Program-made: the position numbers and the translations under genes
The notes under the pieces: model-generated
Databases searched by the model: none
What the model was told of the DNA's origin: nothing
Seen by the model: only the letters and a program-made list of their open reading frames with translations
Part shown: positions 1-6,315 of the stretch, piece by piece
Position numbering within the stretch: the first letter of the stretch is position 1
Layout of the letters: every line of letters begins with the position of its first letter
Origin: Ruminococcaceae bacterium UBA7127
Lineage (GTDB): Bacteria; Bacillota; Clostridia; Oscillospirales; Acutalibacteraceae
Direction of reading: 5' to 3'
Assembly: GCA_002493005.1 (NCBI GenBank)
Contig: DKXL01000009.1
Coordinates: forward strand, 15,079 to 29,065
DNA: 13,987 nt

Positions 1-61
1 GCGCTAGATTTAGGTTCTAGTGTCAACCGATGTGCAGGTTCAAGTCCTGTCACCCGCACCA
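1..61 (+). tRNA. tRNA-Leu (UAG), 3' portion only
   Basis: The window opens inside a tRNA. The anticodon stem CTAGA/TCTAG encloses the 7-nt loop TTTAGGT, so the anticodon is UAG and reads CUA leucine codons. A longer variable region follows, as expected for a class II tRNA such as Leu. The T arm is GCAGG-TTCAAGT-CCTGT, then the 3' acceptor strand CACCCGC, discriminator A and an encoded CCA ending at 61. The 5' acceptor strand and D arm lie outside the window, so the gene is truncated by the window edge rather than broken. Confidence 0.93.
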
Positions 62-62
62 C

Positions 63-104
63 AAGCCGTTGAGGATAAATACTTACCTCAACGGCTTAAT
101 TTTA
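63..104 (+). terminator. hairpin terminator after tRNA-Leu
   Basis: A perfect 12-bp stem (AAGCCGTTGAGG, 63-74, with CCTCAACGGCTT, 86-97) closes an 11-nt loop two bases after the tRNA CCA end. The tail AATTTTAT is only moderately T-rich, so some read-through into the acetyltransferase gene starting at 126 is possible. Confidence 0.75.
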
Positions 105-125
105 TATCAAAAAGGAGGAGATTTA

Positions 126-650
126 ATGAGTACATTGACAACAGACAGACTGGTTTTACGCCCATTTAAAGAAGGTGACGCTGAGATGATGTACCGCAAC
201 TGGACAAGTGATGAAAATGTTGCGAAATACTGTCATTGGCACAAACACAAAAATTTAGATGCCACGGTTTGGCTTTTGAATATGTATCTTGAAGAAGCTG
301 CCTCCGGTTTTGAATATCGCTGGGCAATAACCCAAAAGGACAACGACGAGCCGATTGGCGCGATTGATGTTGTAGGTATTATCGACGATAACACAACTGC
401 TGAAATTGGTTATGTGCTTTCTAAAAAGCATTGGAACAAAGGTTATGTTACCGAAGCTTTAAATGCTGTTATTGATGAATTATTCCGCAACGGATTTACT
501 AAAATCAAGGCAGTTCACCACGTTGACAACCTCGCCTCTGGTAAAGTTATGGAGAAATGTGGAATGCACTTTGTCGGCTATGAAAAATCAATCGCCAAAT
601 GGGGCTCTGACGAGCTTTGTGATGTTAAACTATATGAAATTTTAAAATAA
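126..650 (+). CDS. GNAT family N-acetyltransferase (RimJ/RimL type)
   Basis: The product is 174 residues, the usual size for a single-domain GNAT acetyltransferase, which moves an acetyl group from acetyl-CoA to an amine. The N-terminal TDRLVLRPF is characteristic of the RimJ/RimL (Acetyltransf_3) branch. The acetyl-CoA binding region is AEIGYVLSKKHWNKGYVTEA, followed by the conserved NLASGKVMEKCGM segment near the C-terminus. The start at 126 was chosen because AAAGGAGGAG lies 6 bases upstream. The reading frame is open further upstream only through the tRNA and hairpin. The substrate cannot be told; ribosomal-protein N-terminus, antibiotic or small-metabolite amines are all possible. There is little room for a separate promoter between the tRNA hairpin and this gene. 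Confidence 0.88.
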   Translation: MSTLTTDRLVLRPFKEGDAEMMYRNWTSDENVAKYCHWHKHKNLDATVWLLNMYLEEAASGFEYRWAITQKDNDEPIGAIDVVGIIDDNTTAEIGYVLSKKHWNKGYVTEALNAVIDELFRNGFTKIKAVHHVDNLASGKVMEKCGMHFVGYEKSIAKWGSDELCDVKLYEILK

Positions 651-656
651 AAATTC

Positions 657-697
657 GGCATACACACTTTCTGTTAAGATTGTGTGTATGCCTTTGT
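657..697. terminator. bidirectional terminator between convergent genes
   Basis: GGCATACACAC (657-667) pairs perfectly with GTGTGTATGCC (682-692) around a 14-nt loop. The plus strand continues TTTGTT. On the minus strand the stem is followed by GAATTTTTATTTT. It can therefore serve both the acetyltransferase gene (plus) and the XRE gene ending at 776 (minus). Confidence 0.85.
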
Positions 698-775
698 TAT
701 GCGGTAAACACTTTTTTGTCAGGTTGCCAACTCAGACAAGCGCAAAAATATCCATTAGCTCTGAAAATTATTAAG

Positions 776-1003
776 TCAACTTCTGATTTCAAGTAATTTT
801 GAGGCAGGAACGCTTAACTTATCCGCTAATTTAAACACCAATGAAAGAGAACAGCTGACTGATGCGGTTTCGATTCTGCTGATATGAAGCCGAGATACAC
901 CTACTAACTCTGCTAACTGCTCCTGGCTCATACGCTGTTCCTTGCGAAAATATGCAACATTCAAACCGAATTTTACGAAGTTTTCATAATATAACATATC
1001 CAT
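776..1003 (-). CDS. small XRE-family HTH transcriptional regulator
   Basis: The product is 75 residues and is essentially one Cro/C1-type helix-turn-helix. Helices 2-3 are recognisable as MSQEQLAELVGVSRLHISRI (residues 25-44), followed by a hydrophobic core segment (FKLADKLSVPASKLL). No effector or oligomerisation domain is present, so it probably binds DNA as a simple dimer. The start is supported by GGTGAT 5 bases upstream of ATG on the minus strand. It diverges from the LRR-dockerin gene at 1240, and the 236-bp gap between them contains that gene's promoter, so local control is plausible but unproven. Orphan regulator, toxin-antitoxin antitoxin or mobile-element remnant are alternatives; no toxin partner is seen. 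Confidence 0.85.
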   Translation of the reverse strand: MDMLYYENFVKFGLNVAYFRKEQRMSQEQLAELVGVSRLHISRIETASVSCSLSLVFKLADKLSVPASKLLEIRS

Positions 1004-1095
1004 ACATTATCACCATTTATATTTTATGGTATTTCGCCTTAACTATCCATTATCTGATGCATAACATATGATATATAACAGTATACATATTTATG

Positions 1096-1124
1096 TTGAC
1101 AAATCACATATTTTGTGCTAAAAT
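1096..1124 (+). promoter_or_regulatory. sigma-A promoter of the LRR-dockerin gene
   Basis: A consensus TTGACA (1096-1101) is separated by exactly 17 bp from TAAAAT (1119-1124), preceded by TG at -15/-14 positions (TGCTAAAAT, extended -10). The predicted start near 1131 gives a leader of about 110 nt before the ATG at 1240. Confidence 0.85.
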
Positions 1125-1130
1125 AATTAA

Positions 1131-1239
1131 AGGTGCAATCTCAGGGCTACAGCTTTCCGAGCAGACGTCGCCACATTTAAAACTTTTGTGAGGGCTGATT
1201 TTAAAACAGTTCCAAATAAAAAATATAAGGAGATTTATT
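1131..1239 (+). promoter_or_regulatory. structured 5' leader, unidentified (possible cis-regulatory RNA)
   Basis: The leader is more GC-rich than the surrounding spacer and can fold. GGTG (1132-1135) can pair with CGCC (1169-1172). Inside that, CTC/GAG (1140-1142 with 1159-1161) and GGG/TCC close a loop. A second hairpin, GGG-CTG with CAG-TTCC (about 1192-1214), lies just before the AAGGAG ribosome binding site. It does not match any riboswitch consensus I can recall with confidence. The folds were drawn by eye only. Confidence 0.35.
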
Positions 1240-2607
1240 ATGAGAACAAAATTAAAGAATCTAACATCAATATTTCTTGCTGTGATAATGGTTTTCGGAA
1301 TTTTTGCAATAGTTCCGTTTACTGCAAACGCAGCAACAAGCGGCGATTTTGAGTATACCGTGCTGGATGACGGAACGGCTGAAATCACAGCCTACAGCGG
1401 AAGTGCCGCAGAACTTACAATTCCGTCAGAATTGGACGGATATACAGTAACAAGCATAGGCAGGAGAGCATTTAAGGGAAATACAAGTTTTACAAGCCTA
1501 ATAATCCCTAACAGCGTAAACAATCTCGAAAGTATGGCATTTGCCGGATGCGGCATAACAAGTCTTACGCTTGGCAACGGTATGACAACAGTTGATAATC
1601 AAGCATTTATGGGATGTAACAAGCTTGCAAGTATAACCTTCGGCAAAAATCTGAAAACTATCGGCGATAGAGTATTTGTATCATGTTCAAGCCTTACAGA
1701 ATTAGTAATTCCGAACGGTGTAACCCGCATTGGTATGAATGCTTTTCAGAAGTGTACAAACCTTGCAAGTGTAACTATTCCCGACAGTGTAATAAGCATC
1801 GGCGGCTCTGCTTTTTTGCAAACTAAACTATACGACGACCAGCCTGACAGCGTTGTATATATAGACGGCTGGGTGTGCGGCTATAACGGAACAATGCCTG
1901 AAAACACTTCCTTAGTCTTCAAAGGCGGAACGAGAGGAATTGCAGACAAAGCCTTTTTAAGTTCAAACCTTGAAAACGTTACGATTCCTGACAGCGTTAC
2001 AAATTCCGGCACAGCAGTATTCGATAAATGCAAAAGTCTTAAAAAGGTAATAATCGGCGACGGTTTAAAGAAAATAGACAAAGAAACATTTTTAGACTGC
2101 ACAAGTCTTACGGATGTAACAATCGGCAAAAATGTAACGAGCATCGGTGATTCCGCATTTTACAACTGTTCAAGCCTTGCAAGCATCACTATTCCCGACG
2201 GCGTAACCGAAATCGGCGATAAGGCGTTTTCAGTCTGCTCAAGTCTTGAAAGTGTGACAATTCCCGAAAGCGTAACAAGCATTATTAATACCGCATTCAA
2301 CAATCACTCGGATGCACTCACGCTCTACGGATACATCGGTTCAGCCGCAGAAGTATTTGCTACCAAGAATGGCATTACATTTGTAAATATCGAAGATGTT
2401 CCAAAACCAACAATGGGCGATGTAAACGGTGACGGCGAAATCAGTATTCTTGATGCTACTGAACTTCAAAAATATGTTGCTGAGCTTTCAGCTTTGAATG
2501 ATGAGCAATTAGCGGTTGCCGATGTAAACGGCGACGGACAAATCAGCGTTCTTGATGCTACAGAAATTCAAAAGTATCTCGCTGAACTTACCCCCTCACT
2601 TGGATAA
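1240..2607 (+). CDS. secreted BspA-like leucine-rich repeat protein with C-terminal type I dockerin
   Basis: The product is 455 residues. A Sec signal peptide (KLKN, hydrophobic core, cleavage near ANA-A at residue 31) precedes a run of about 23-residue LRR_5/BspA repeats of the form LxSVTIPDSVTSIGDSAFxxC, spanning roughly residues 50-370. One repeat interval carries the usual BspA insertion (VVYIDGWVCGYNG). The array ends in the typical YGYIGSAAEVFATKNGITF cap. Residues 392-455 form a type I dockerin with two calcium loops, DVNGDGEISILD (394) and DVNGDGQISVLD (428), each followed by an ATEhQKYhAEL helix. Family knowledge: LRR_5 domains bind proteins or host surfaces, and dockerins dock into cohesins of cell-surface scaffoldins. 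I infer an exported protein recruited to a scaffoldin; no cohesin is encoded here. The gene has its own promoter, the RBS AAGGAG, and a terminator, so it is monocistronic. Confidence 0.93.
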   Translation: MRTKLKNLTSIFLAVIMVFGIFAIVPFTANAATSGDFEYTVLDDGTAEITAYSGSAAELTIPSELDGYTVTSIGRRAFKGNTSFTSLIIPNSVNNLESMAFAGCGITSLTLGNGMTTVDNQAFMGCNKLASITFGKNLKTIGDRVFVSCSSLTELVIPNGVTRIGMNAFQKCTNLASVTIPDSVISIGGSAFLQTKLYDDQPDSVVYIDGWVCGYNGTMPENTSLVFKGGTRGIADKAFLSSNLENVTIPDSVTNSGTAVFDKCKSLKKVIIGDGLKKIDKETFLDCTSLTDVTIGKNVTSIGDSAFYNCSSLASITIPDGVTEIGDKAFSVCSSLESVTIPESVTSIINTAFNNHSDALTLYGYIGSAAEVFATKNGITFVNIEDVPKPTMGDVNGDGEISILDATELQKYVAELSALNDEQLAVADVNGDGQISVLDATEIQKYLAELTPSLG

Positions 2608-2613
2608 CACTTT

Positions 2614-2654
2614 AAAAAAATCCTATCTGGCTATCACAGTCAGATAGGTTTTTT
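2614..2654 (+). terminator. intrinsic terminator of the LRR-dockerin gene
   Basis: CCTATCTG (2622-2629) pairs with CAGATAGG (2641-2648), preceded by an A tract and followed by TTTTTT (2649-2654). This is a classical rho-independent terminator. Confidence 0.92.
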
Positions 2655-2669
2655 ACGCAAAAAATAATA

Positions 2670-2699
2670 TTGACAACGGCTTTAATTTTCTGCTAAAGC
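2670..2699 (+). promoter_or_regulatory. promoter for the 91-residue protein gene
   Basis: TTGACA (2670-2675) is followed after 18 bp by TAAAGC (2694-2699), the latter in an extended TGCTAAAG context. The -35 is perfect and the -10 is imperfect. It lies just after the preceding terminator and about 55 bp before the next ATG. Confidence 0.6.
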
Positions 2700-2755
2700 T
2701 GATATTCACCGAATTATTGCATTTAATAAGCGCATAATAAACACGAGGTGATACT

Positions 2756-3031
2756 ATGGCAAAAAAGGGAATGAATCGCATCGACCGCACTCATACTCAG
2801 CCGCGCAATGAAGCACCGCCCGTACCCGAGATTCAGGGCAAAGCAAAGCACGGCTCGGTGCGTGCTAATCCGATTATATCGGGAACAAATCCGCCGTCTC
2901 AAAAGGTTTTTCACTCAACACCGTTTTCGGCTGACAAGCCAATATCTGATGTTTATGCCCAAATAGACAACGACCTTGCACGAGATAATCTTGAAAACGA
3001 CATTACAGCGGCGGATTTGCAGGATTTATAA
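2756..3031 (+). CDS. small hypothetical protein, Pro/Asn-rich, 91 residues
   Basis: I cannot assign a function. The start has a good RBS (CGAGGTG, 6 bases before ATG) and the gene has its own promoter and downstream hairpin, so it is very likely real. The protein is hydrophilic, with no signal peptide or membrane segment. The N-terminal half is basic and rich in Pro, Asn and Lys (MAKKGMNRIDRTHTQPRNE, then PPVPEIQGKAKHG). A middle stretch IISGTNPPSQKVFHSTPF follows, and the tail is acidic and helical-looking (residues 63-91). It looks like a largely unstructured cytoplasmic protein. A hairpin separates it from the oxidoreductase gene 65 bp downstream, so functional linkage is uncertain. Confidence 0.8.
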   Translation: MAKKGMNRIDRTHTQPRNEAPPVPEIQGKAKHGSVRANPIISGTNPPSQKVFHSTPFSADKPISDVYAQIDNDLARDNLENDITAADLQDL

Positions 3032-3043
3032 TTTTAAGCATTT

Positions 3044-3081
3044 AAGCACCATTTGAAAGCAAAATCAAATGGTGCTTTTGT
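3044..3081 (+). terminator. terminator/attenuating hairpin between small protein and oxidoreductase genes
   Basis: AAGCACCATTTGA (3044-3056) pairs perfectly with TCAAATGGTGCTT (3065-3077) around the 8-nt loop AAGCAAAA. The tail is only TTGT, so termination may be partial, letting transcription continue into the gene at 3096, for which no separate promoter is evident. Confidence 0.75.
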
Positions 3082-3095
3082 ATCAGGAGGAATTT

Positions 3096-4400
3096 ATGAA
3101 ATCAATATGGAGTTCACAAACCGAGCTTCCGCACTTTCCAAGGCTTGACAAGGACATTCACACCGACGTGCTGATAATCGGCGGAGGCATTGCAGGCATT
3201 CTCACCGCATATTTTTTGCATAAAAACGGGGTAAAGTACATTCTTGCAGAAAAGGACAGAATCTGCTCGGGCATAACTCAAAATACCACAGCAAAAATAA
3301 CCTATCAGCACGGCTTGATTTACCATAAAATTCTGAAAAGCTATGGAATCAACTTGGCTCAAATGTACTACAAAGCCAATAAAGCGGCTTTGGATAAATA
3401 CTCAGAGCTTTGCGATAAAATACAATGCGATTATCACAAAAAGGATAATTTTGTCTATTCAACAAGCAACAGAAGTATTCTTGAAAAAGAAGCTCGTGCA
3501 CTTGACAAAATCGGCTGTTCTGCCGATTTTTGCGAAAGCACCGTACTGCCGCTGCAAACAGTCGGTGCAGTCAGAGTTAAAAATCAGGCACAGTTTAATC
3601 CGCTGAAATTTATTTACGGCATTGTTGACGGACTGAATATATATGAAAACACTTTTGTTCGGGAAATGATTGGATGCACAGCCGTTACTGACAACGGAAA
3701 AATATCTGCAAATCGGGTTATTGTGACTACTCATTTTCCGTTTATAAACAAGCACGGAAGTTATTTTCTCAAACTGTATCAACACCGTTCGTATGTAATT
3801 GCATTGGAAAACGCACAAGATGTTAACGGAATGTATGTTGATGAAAACAAAAGGGGATTATCGTTCAGAAACTATAATAATCTGTTGCTGTTAGGCGGTT
3901 TTGGACACCGCACCGGTAAAAATAAGGGCAGTTGGAACGAACTGAGAGCATTTGCCAAAAAGGCTTACCCACATTCAATAGAAAAGTATCATTGGGTGGC
4001 ACAGGATTGTATGAGCCTTGACGGTATTCCGTATATCGGTAATTATTCCAAAAGGACGGATAATCTCTATGTTGCAAGCGGCTTTAACAAATGGGGACTG
4101 AGCGGCGCAATGGTTTCGGCTTTAATTTTAAATGATATGATACTGGGAAGAAAAAATGAGTATTCTGACGTTTTTAATCCGTCAAGAAGCATTTTAAAAC
4201 CTCAGCTTTTGTTAAACGGACTTGAAGCAACTAAGAATCTTCTTACGCCCACCACAAAGCGTTGTCCTCACCTTGGCTGTGCACTCAAATGGAACAAAGC
4301 GGAACATTCATGGGACTGTCCCTGTCACGGCTCAAGGTTTTCGGAGGACGGCAAGGTTCTTGACAATCCAGCAAACGGTGACTTACAACATCTTAATTAA
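3096..4400 (+). CDS. FAD-dependent oxidoreductase (DAO family) with C-terminal Rieske [2Fe-2S] domain
   Basis: The product is 434 residues. TDVLIIGGGIAGILTAYFL (residues 23-41) is the Rossmann FAD-binding motif GxGxxG of the glycine/D-amino-acid oxidase (DadA-like) family, followed by an acidic residue (E) after the second strand. The substrate and FAD-binding folds extend to about 350, with LDGIPYIGNY and LYVASGFNKWGLSGAM as the typical C-terminal flavin-contact region. Residues 390-415 form a Rieske centre: CPHLGC and CPCHGSRF supply ligands C390, H392, C408 and H411, with C395 and C410 placed for the usual disulfide. The architecture resembles Bacillus YhfW-like proteins, but is shorter and ends soon after the second Rieske loop. 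The substrate is unknown. The start at 3096 follows AGGAGG by 5 bases; an in-frame ATG at 3069 lies inside the upstream hairpin. Weak stem TTGTTTT/AAAACAA at 4409-4427 follows the stop. Confidence 0.92.
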   Translation: MKSIWSSQTELPHFPRLDKDIHTDVLIIGGGIAGILTAYFLHKNGVKYILAEKDRICSGITQNTTAKITYQHGLIYHKILKSYGINLAQMYYKANKAALDKYSELCDKIQCDYHKKDNFVYSTSNRSILEKEARALDKIGCSADFCESTVLPLQTVGAVRVKNQAQFNPLKFIYGIVDGLNIYENTFVREMIGCTAVTDNGKISANRVIVTTHFPFINKHGSYFLKLYQHRSYVIALENAQDVNGMYVDENKRGLSFRNYNNLLLLGGFGHRTGKNKGSWNELRAFAKKAYPHSIEKYHWVAQDCMSLDGIPYIGNYSKRTDNLYVASGFNKWGLSGAMVSALILNDMILGRKNEYSDVFNPSRSILKPQLLLNGLEATKNLLTPTTKRCPHLGCALKWNKAEHSWDCPCHGSRFSEDGKVLDNPANGDLQHLN

Positions 4401-4450
4401 AAAATAATTTGTTTTCTGCCAAAACAATATGTATCATTATATAAATTTGT

Positions 4451-4480
4451 TTGACACGAATCGGCAGCAGGGTGTATACT
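4451..4480 (+). promoter_or_regulatory. sigma-A promoter of the ProX-like gene
   Basis: TTGACA (4451-4456) and TATACT (4475-4480) are 18 bp apart. The expected start is near 4487, which places the first possible ATG (4503) too close and without an RBS, supporting translation from 4530. Confidence 0.82.
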
Positions 4481-4490
4481 GATTATCAGT
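4478..4490. promoter_or_regulatory. 13-bp palindrome over the -10/start site (possible operator)
   Basis: ACTGAT-T-ATCAGT is a perfect inverted repeat with 6-bp arms that overlaps the last bases of the -10 box and the expected transcription start. Its position suits a repressor site, or it may be a 5'-end stem in the RNA. No regulator can be named. Confidence 0.4.
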
Positions 4491-4529
4491 GCAAATTAAT
4501 TAATGATAAAAGACAGGGGTGCGCTTAAA

Positions 4530-5072
4530 ATGCAGATATATACAGGACGTCCTGCCGACACCGCAGGCAGAGAACAACGAGAAATTGATGTTTATGACCT
4601 GCTTGACCACTTAAATATAGAATATATCAGAACTGACCACGAGCCTGCCGATACTATGGAGGCTTGCAACAGGATTGACGCTGTTCTTGACGTGGTTATC
4701 TGCAAAAATTTATTTTTGTGCAACAGACAAAAAACTGATTTTTATTTGCTGATGATGCCCGACGACAAGCCATTTAAAACTAAGGAGTTGAGCAGTCAAA
4801 TTAACGCCTCACGACTTTCGTTTGCATCTTCCGAGCATATGCTTGAATTTTTAAACATAAAACCCGGCGCAGTGAGCGTTATGGGTTTGATGAACGACCG
4901 TAACAACCGAGTTAAGCTGCTCGTTGACGAGGACATTCTCAAGGATGAATATGTCGGGTGTCATCCCTGCGTAAACACATCGAGCCTTAAGATTAAAACA
5001 AATGATGTCTTTACAAAATTTCTTGACGAGGTTCACCACACTGCAACAGTTGTAACTCTTAAGGGAGAATAA
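4530..5072 (+). CDS. proX: ProX/YbaK-type aminoacyl-tRNA deacylase (prolyl-tRNA editing protein)
   Basis: The product is 180 residues, close to the usual size of freestanding ProX. Family members hydrolyse mischarged tRNA, classically Ala-tRNA(Pro), in trans to prolyl-tRNA synthetase. Motifs seen are the DHEPADTMEA strand region (36-45), CKNLFLCNRQKTDFYLL (58-74) with the catalytic-type lysine K59, and DDKPFKTKELSSQINASRLSF. Near residue 144 is GCHPCVNTSSLKI, the conserved HP-N substrate-pocket loop. Specificity (Ala, Cys or other) cannot be fixed from motifs alone. The start at 4530 is preferred over 4503 because AGGGGTG sits 8 bases upstream and the promoter leaves almost no leader for the earlier ATG. 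It stands as a single gene with its own promoter and terminator. Confidence 0.9.
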   Translation: MQIYTGRPADTAGREQREIDVYDLLDHLNIEYIRTDHEPADTMEACNRIDAVLDVVICKNLFLCNRQKTDFYLLMMPDDKPFKTKELSSQINASRLSFASSEHMLEFLNIKPGAVSVMGLMNDRNNRVKLLVDEDILKDEYVGCHPCVNTSSLKIKTNDVFTKFLDEVHHTATVVTLKGE

Positions 5073-5103
5073 ATTGCTGATTAAAGGCATACCTTAATTT
5101 TGC

Positions 5104-5156
5104 ATAAACCAACAGCCGCATCTGCGATGAGATGCGGCTGTTAAATTATGGTTTAT
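5104..5156. terminator. bidirectional terminator between convergent ProX-like and surface-protein genes
   Basis: A perfect 13-bp stem, AACAGCCGCATCT (5111-5123) with AGATGCGGCTGTT (5130-5142), has a 6-nt loop. Outer bases ATAAACC (5104-5110) and GGTTTAT (5150-5156) can extend the pairing. The U tracts are weak on both strands, but the position, between two converging stop codons, fits termination. Confidence 0.75.
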
Positions 5157-5177
5157 TTATTACAGAGTGTTTATAGA

Positions 5178-6206
5178 TTATTTTTCAATCTTTCTTCTGT
5201 ATACGAAGAATAAAGCTGCTGAACCTGACAACAGTAATACAACAAGAATCAATGCTGTTGTTGGTGTACCTGTCTGAATTGCACCGTTGTCAACAGACTT
5301 AGTAACAGTGTCGTTTGTAGCAGGCTTTATGGTCGTAGTTGGGGCAGTAGTAGGCTCGGTTTTGTCAAAGTTGTAATAAACATCAAATGAAAACTCAAAA
5401 TAATCATTTTCGACATTTGAGTCATCAGTAGCAAAGCCCCAGTCCTCTACCGTTAATGTCTGATTTTTCTTATCAATGTCATCAATATACAAATATTGAC
5501 CATCATCAGCATCATATTTCACGGTTGTAAGCTCACCGGTTTCTGTGTTGCGTACAACAATCTCTAATCCTTCATAGCTGACCCAAAGCATATTCTCGTC
5601 TTCGTCATACTCATCAACTTCAATATCGTCTTTGGTGTAATACAGCTTGTCAGGATTTTTTACCGAAACAACCTCATAAATGCTCTCCTCATATGGCGGA
5701 TAGTCCGGATCAAAGGTAGACTGCTCAAATTTAATAGTATATGTGTCTTTAGCGCCCATATACTCAACCTCTACCGTGTAGTCACGGTAGATCATTTCAA
5801 CCAAACCGTTTAACCATTCAACATATGCTTCTTCTGTCATTTCATCAGGCATATTGCTTAAATAATCAAAAATTACACTCATCTTAAATCCGTCAACAAG
5901 TGTGGCTGCGCAATCGTCCGGATTAACATTTTCGACCGAACCGTCACTGTAAGTTGCCTCTATTTCTGCACCTGTAAGGTCAAGAGCAAGAGCAAATTCA
6001 GTATCAAATATTTCCTCAAAAGAAATATCTTCATCAATAGTAACGTCATCGTCATTATAAACGAGCTTGTCAGGCAGTTTTTTAATGGCAATGGATTCAA
6101 CGGTCTTTGCCTCATCAGGTGATGCAGTGTCGGTTACGGCAAAGGCGCTTACAGTACAGCTTAGTGCAAGTATAACCGCTATTGCAATAGATAATAACTT
6201 TTTCAT
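5178..6206 (-). CDS. secreted surface protein with Ig-like modules and sortase-type C-terminal anchor
   Basis: The product is 342 residues. A Sec signal peptide runs to about A23 (AFA-VT). Two related modules follow: IKKLPDKLVYNDDDVTID with GAEIEATYSDGSVENV (about 38-170), and VKNPDKLYYTKDDIEVD (about 183-285). Both resemble bacterial Ig-like domains of the PdKxxYxxGD..GaxvxatYsDGs type. The chain is strongly acidic. A Thr/Pro linker (TEPTTAPTTTIKPATND) leads to AIQTGTPTT (309-317), a hydrophobic span (about 316-334) and RRKIEK. This is the layout of a sortase substrate, with QTG in place of canonical LPxTG. I infer a cell-wall-anchored surface protein; ligand unknown. RBS AGGAGG lies 6 bases before the start. 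It is divergent from the XRE gene at 6423, and its -10 lies in a palindrome. A plain membrane-anchored protein is the alternative. Confidence 0.88.
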   Translation of the reverse strand: MKKLLSIAIAVILALSCTVSAFAVTDTASPDEAKTVESIAIKKLPDKLVYNDDDVTIDEDISFEEIFDTEFALALDLTGAEIEATYSDGSVENVNPDDCAATLVDGFKMSVIFDYLSNMPDEMTEEAYVEWLNGLVEMIYRDYTVEVEYMGAKDTYTIKFEQSTFDPDYPPYEESIYEVVSVKNPDKLYYTKDDIEVDEYDEDENMLWVSYEGLEIVVRNTETGELTTVKYDADDGQYLYIDDIDKKNQTLTVEDWGFATDDSNVENDYFEFSFDVYYNFDKTEPTTAPTTTIKPATNDTVTKSVDNGAIQTGTPTTALILVVLLLSGSAALFFVYRRKIEK

Positions 6207-6245
6207 AATTGCCTCCTAAAAAATATTATTTTTATATCCAATTTT

Positions 6246-6260
6246 ATTGTATCATACAAT
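6246..6260. promoter_or_regulatory. palindromic operator candidate over the surface-protein -10
   Basis: ATTGTA-TCA-TACAAT is a perfect inverted repeat with 6-bp arms. It contains the entire -10 box of the minus-strand promoter, so binding there would block initiation. Confidence 0.5.
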
Positions 6261-6274
6261 TAATACAAAATCAA
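6246..6274 (-). promoter_or_regulatory. promoter of the surface-protein gene
   Basis: On the minus strand, TTGATT (6274-6269) is followed after 17 bp by TACAAT (6251-6246), in an extended TGATACAAT context. It is about 40 bp upstream of the start codon. Confidence 0.8.
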
Positions 6275-6315
6275 GCAATAATTTATTACTTTTTTGTTTT
6301 TATTTGATTATTTTG

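Noticed and set aside
1131..1180. Cobalamin riboswitch in the LRR-dockerin leader
   Set aside because: AGGTGC and GCCAC vaguely recall the B12 box, but the leader is far too short and lacks the conserved core; the downstream gene is also unrelated to B12.
3459..3818. 119-residue minus-strand ORF inside the flavoprotein gene
   Set aside because: Antisense to a gene with intact FAD and Rieske motifs; no RBS or domain.
4503..4529. ATG at 4503 as start of the ProX-like gene
   Set aside because: It would leave a leader of about 16 nt without an RBS and add nine residues unrelated to the family, whereas 4530 has AGGGGTG at good spacing.
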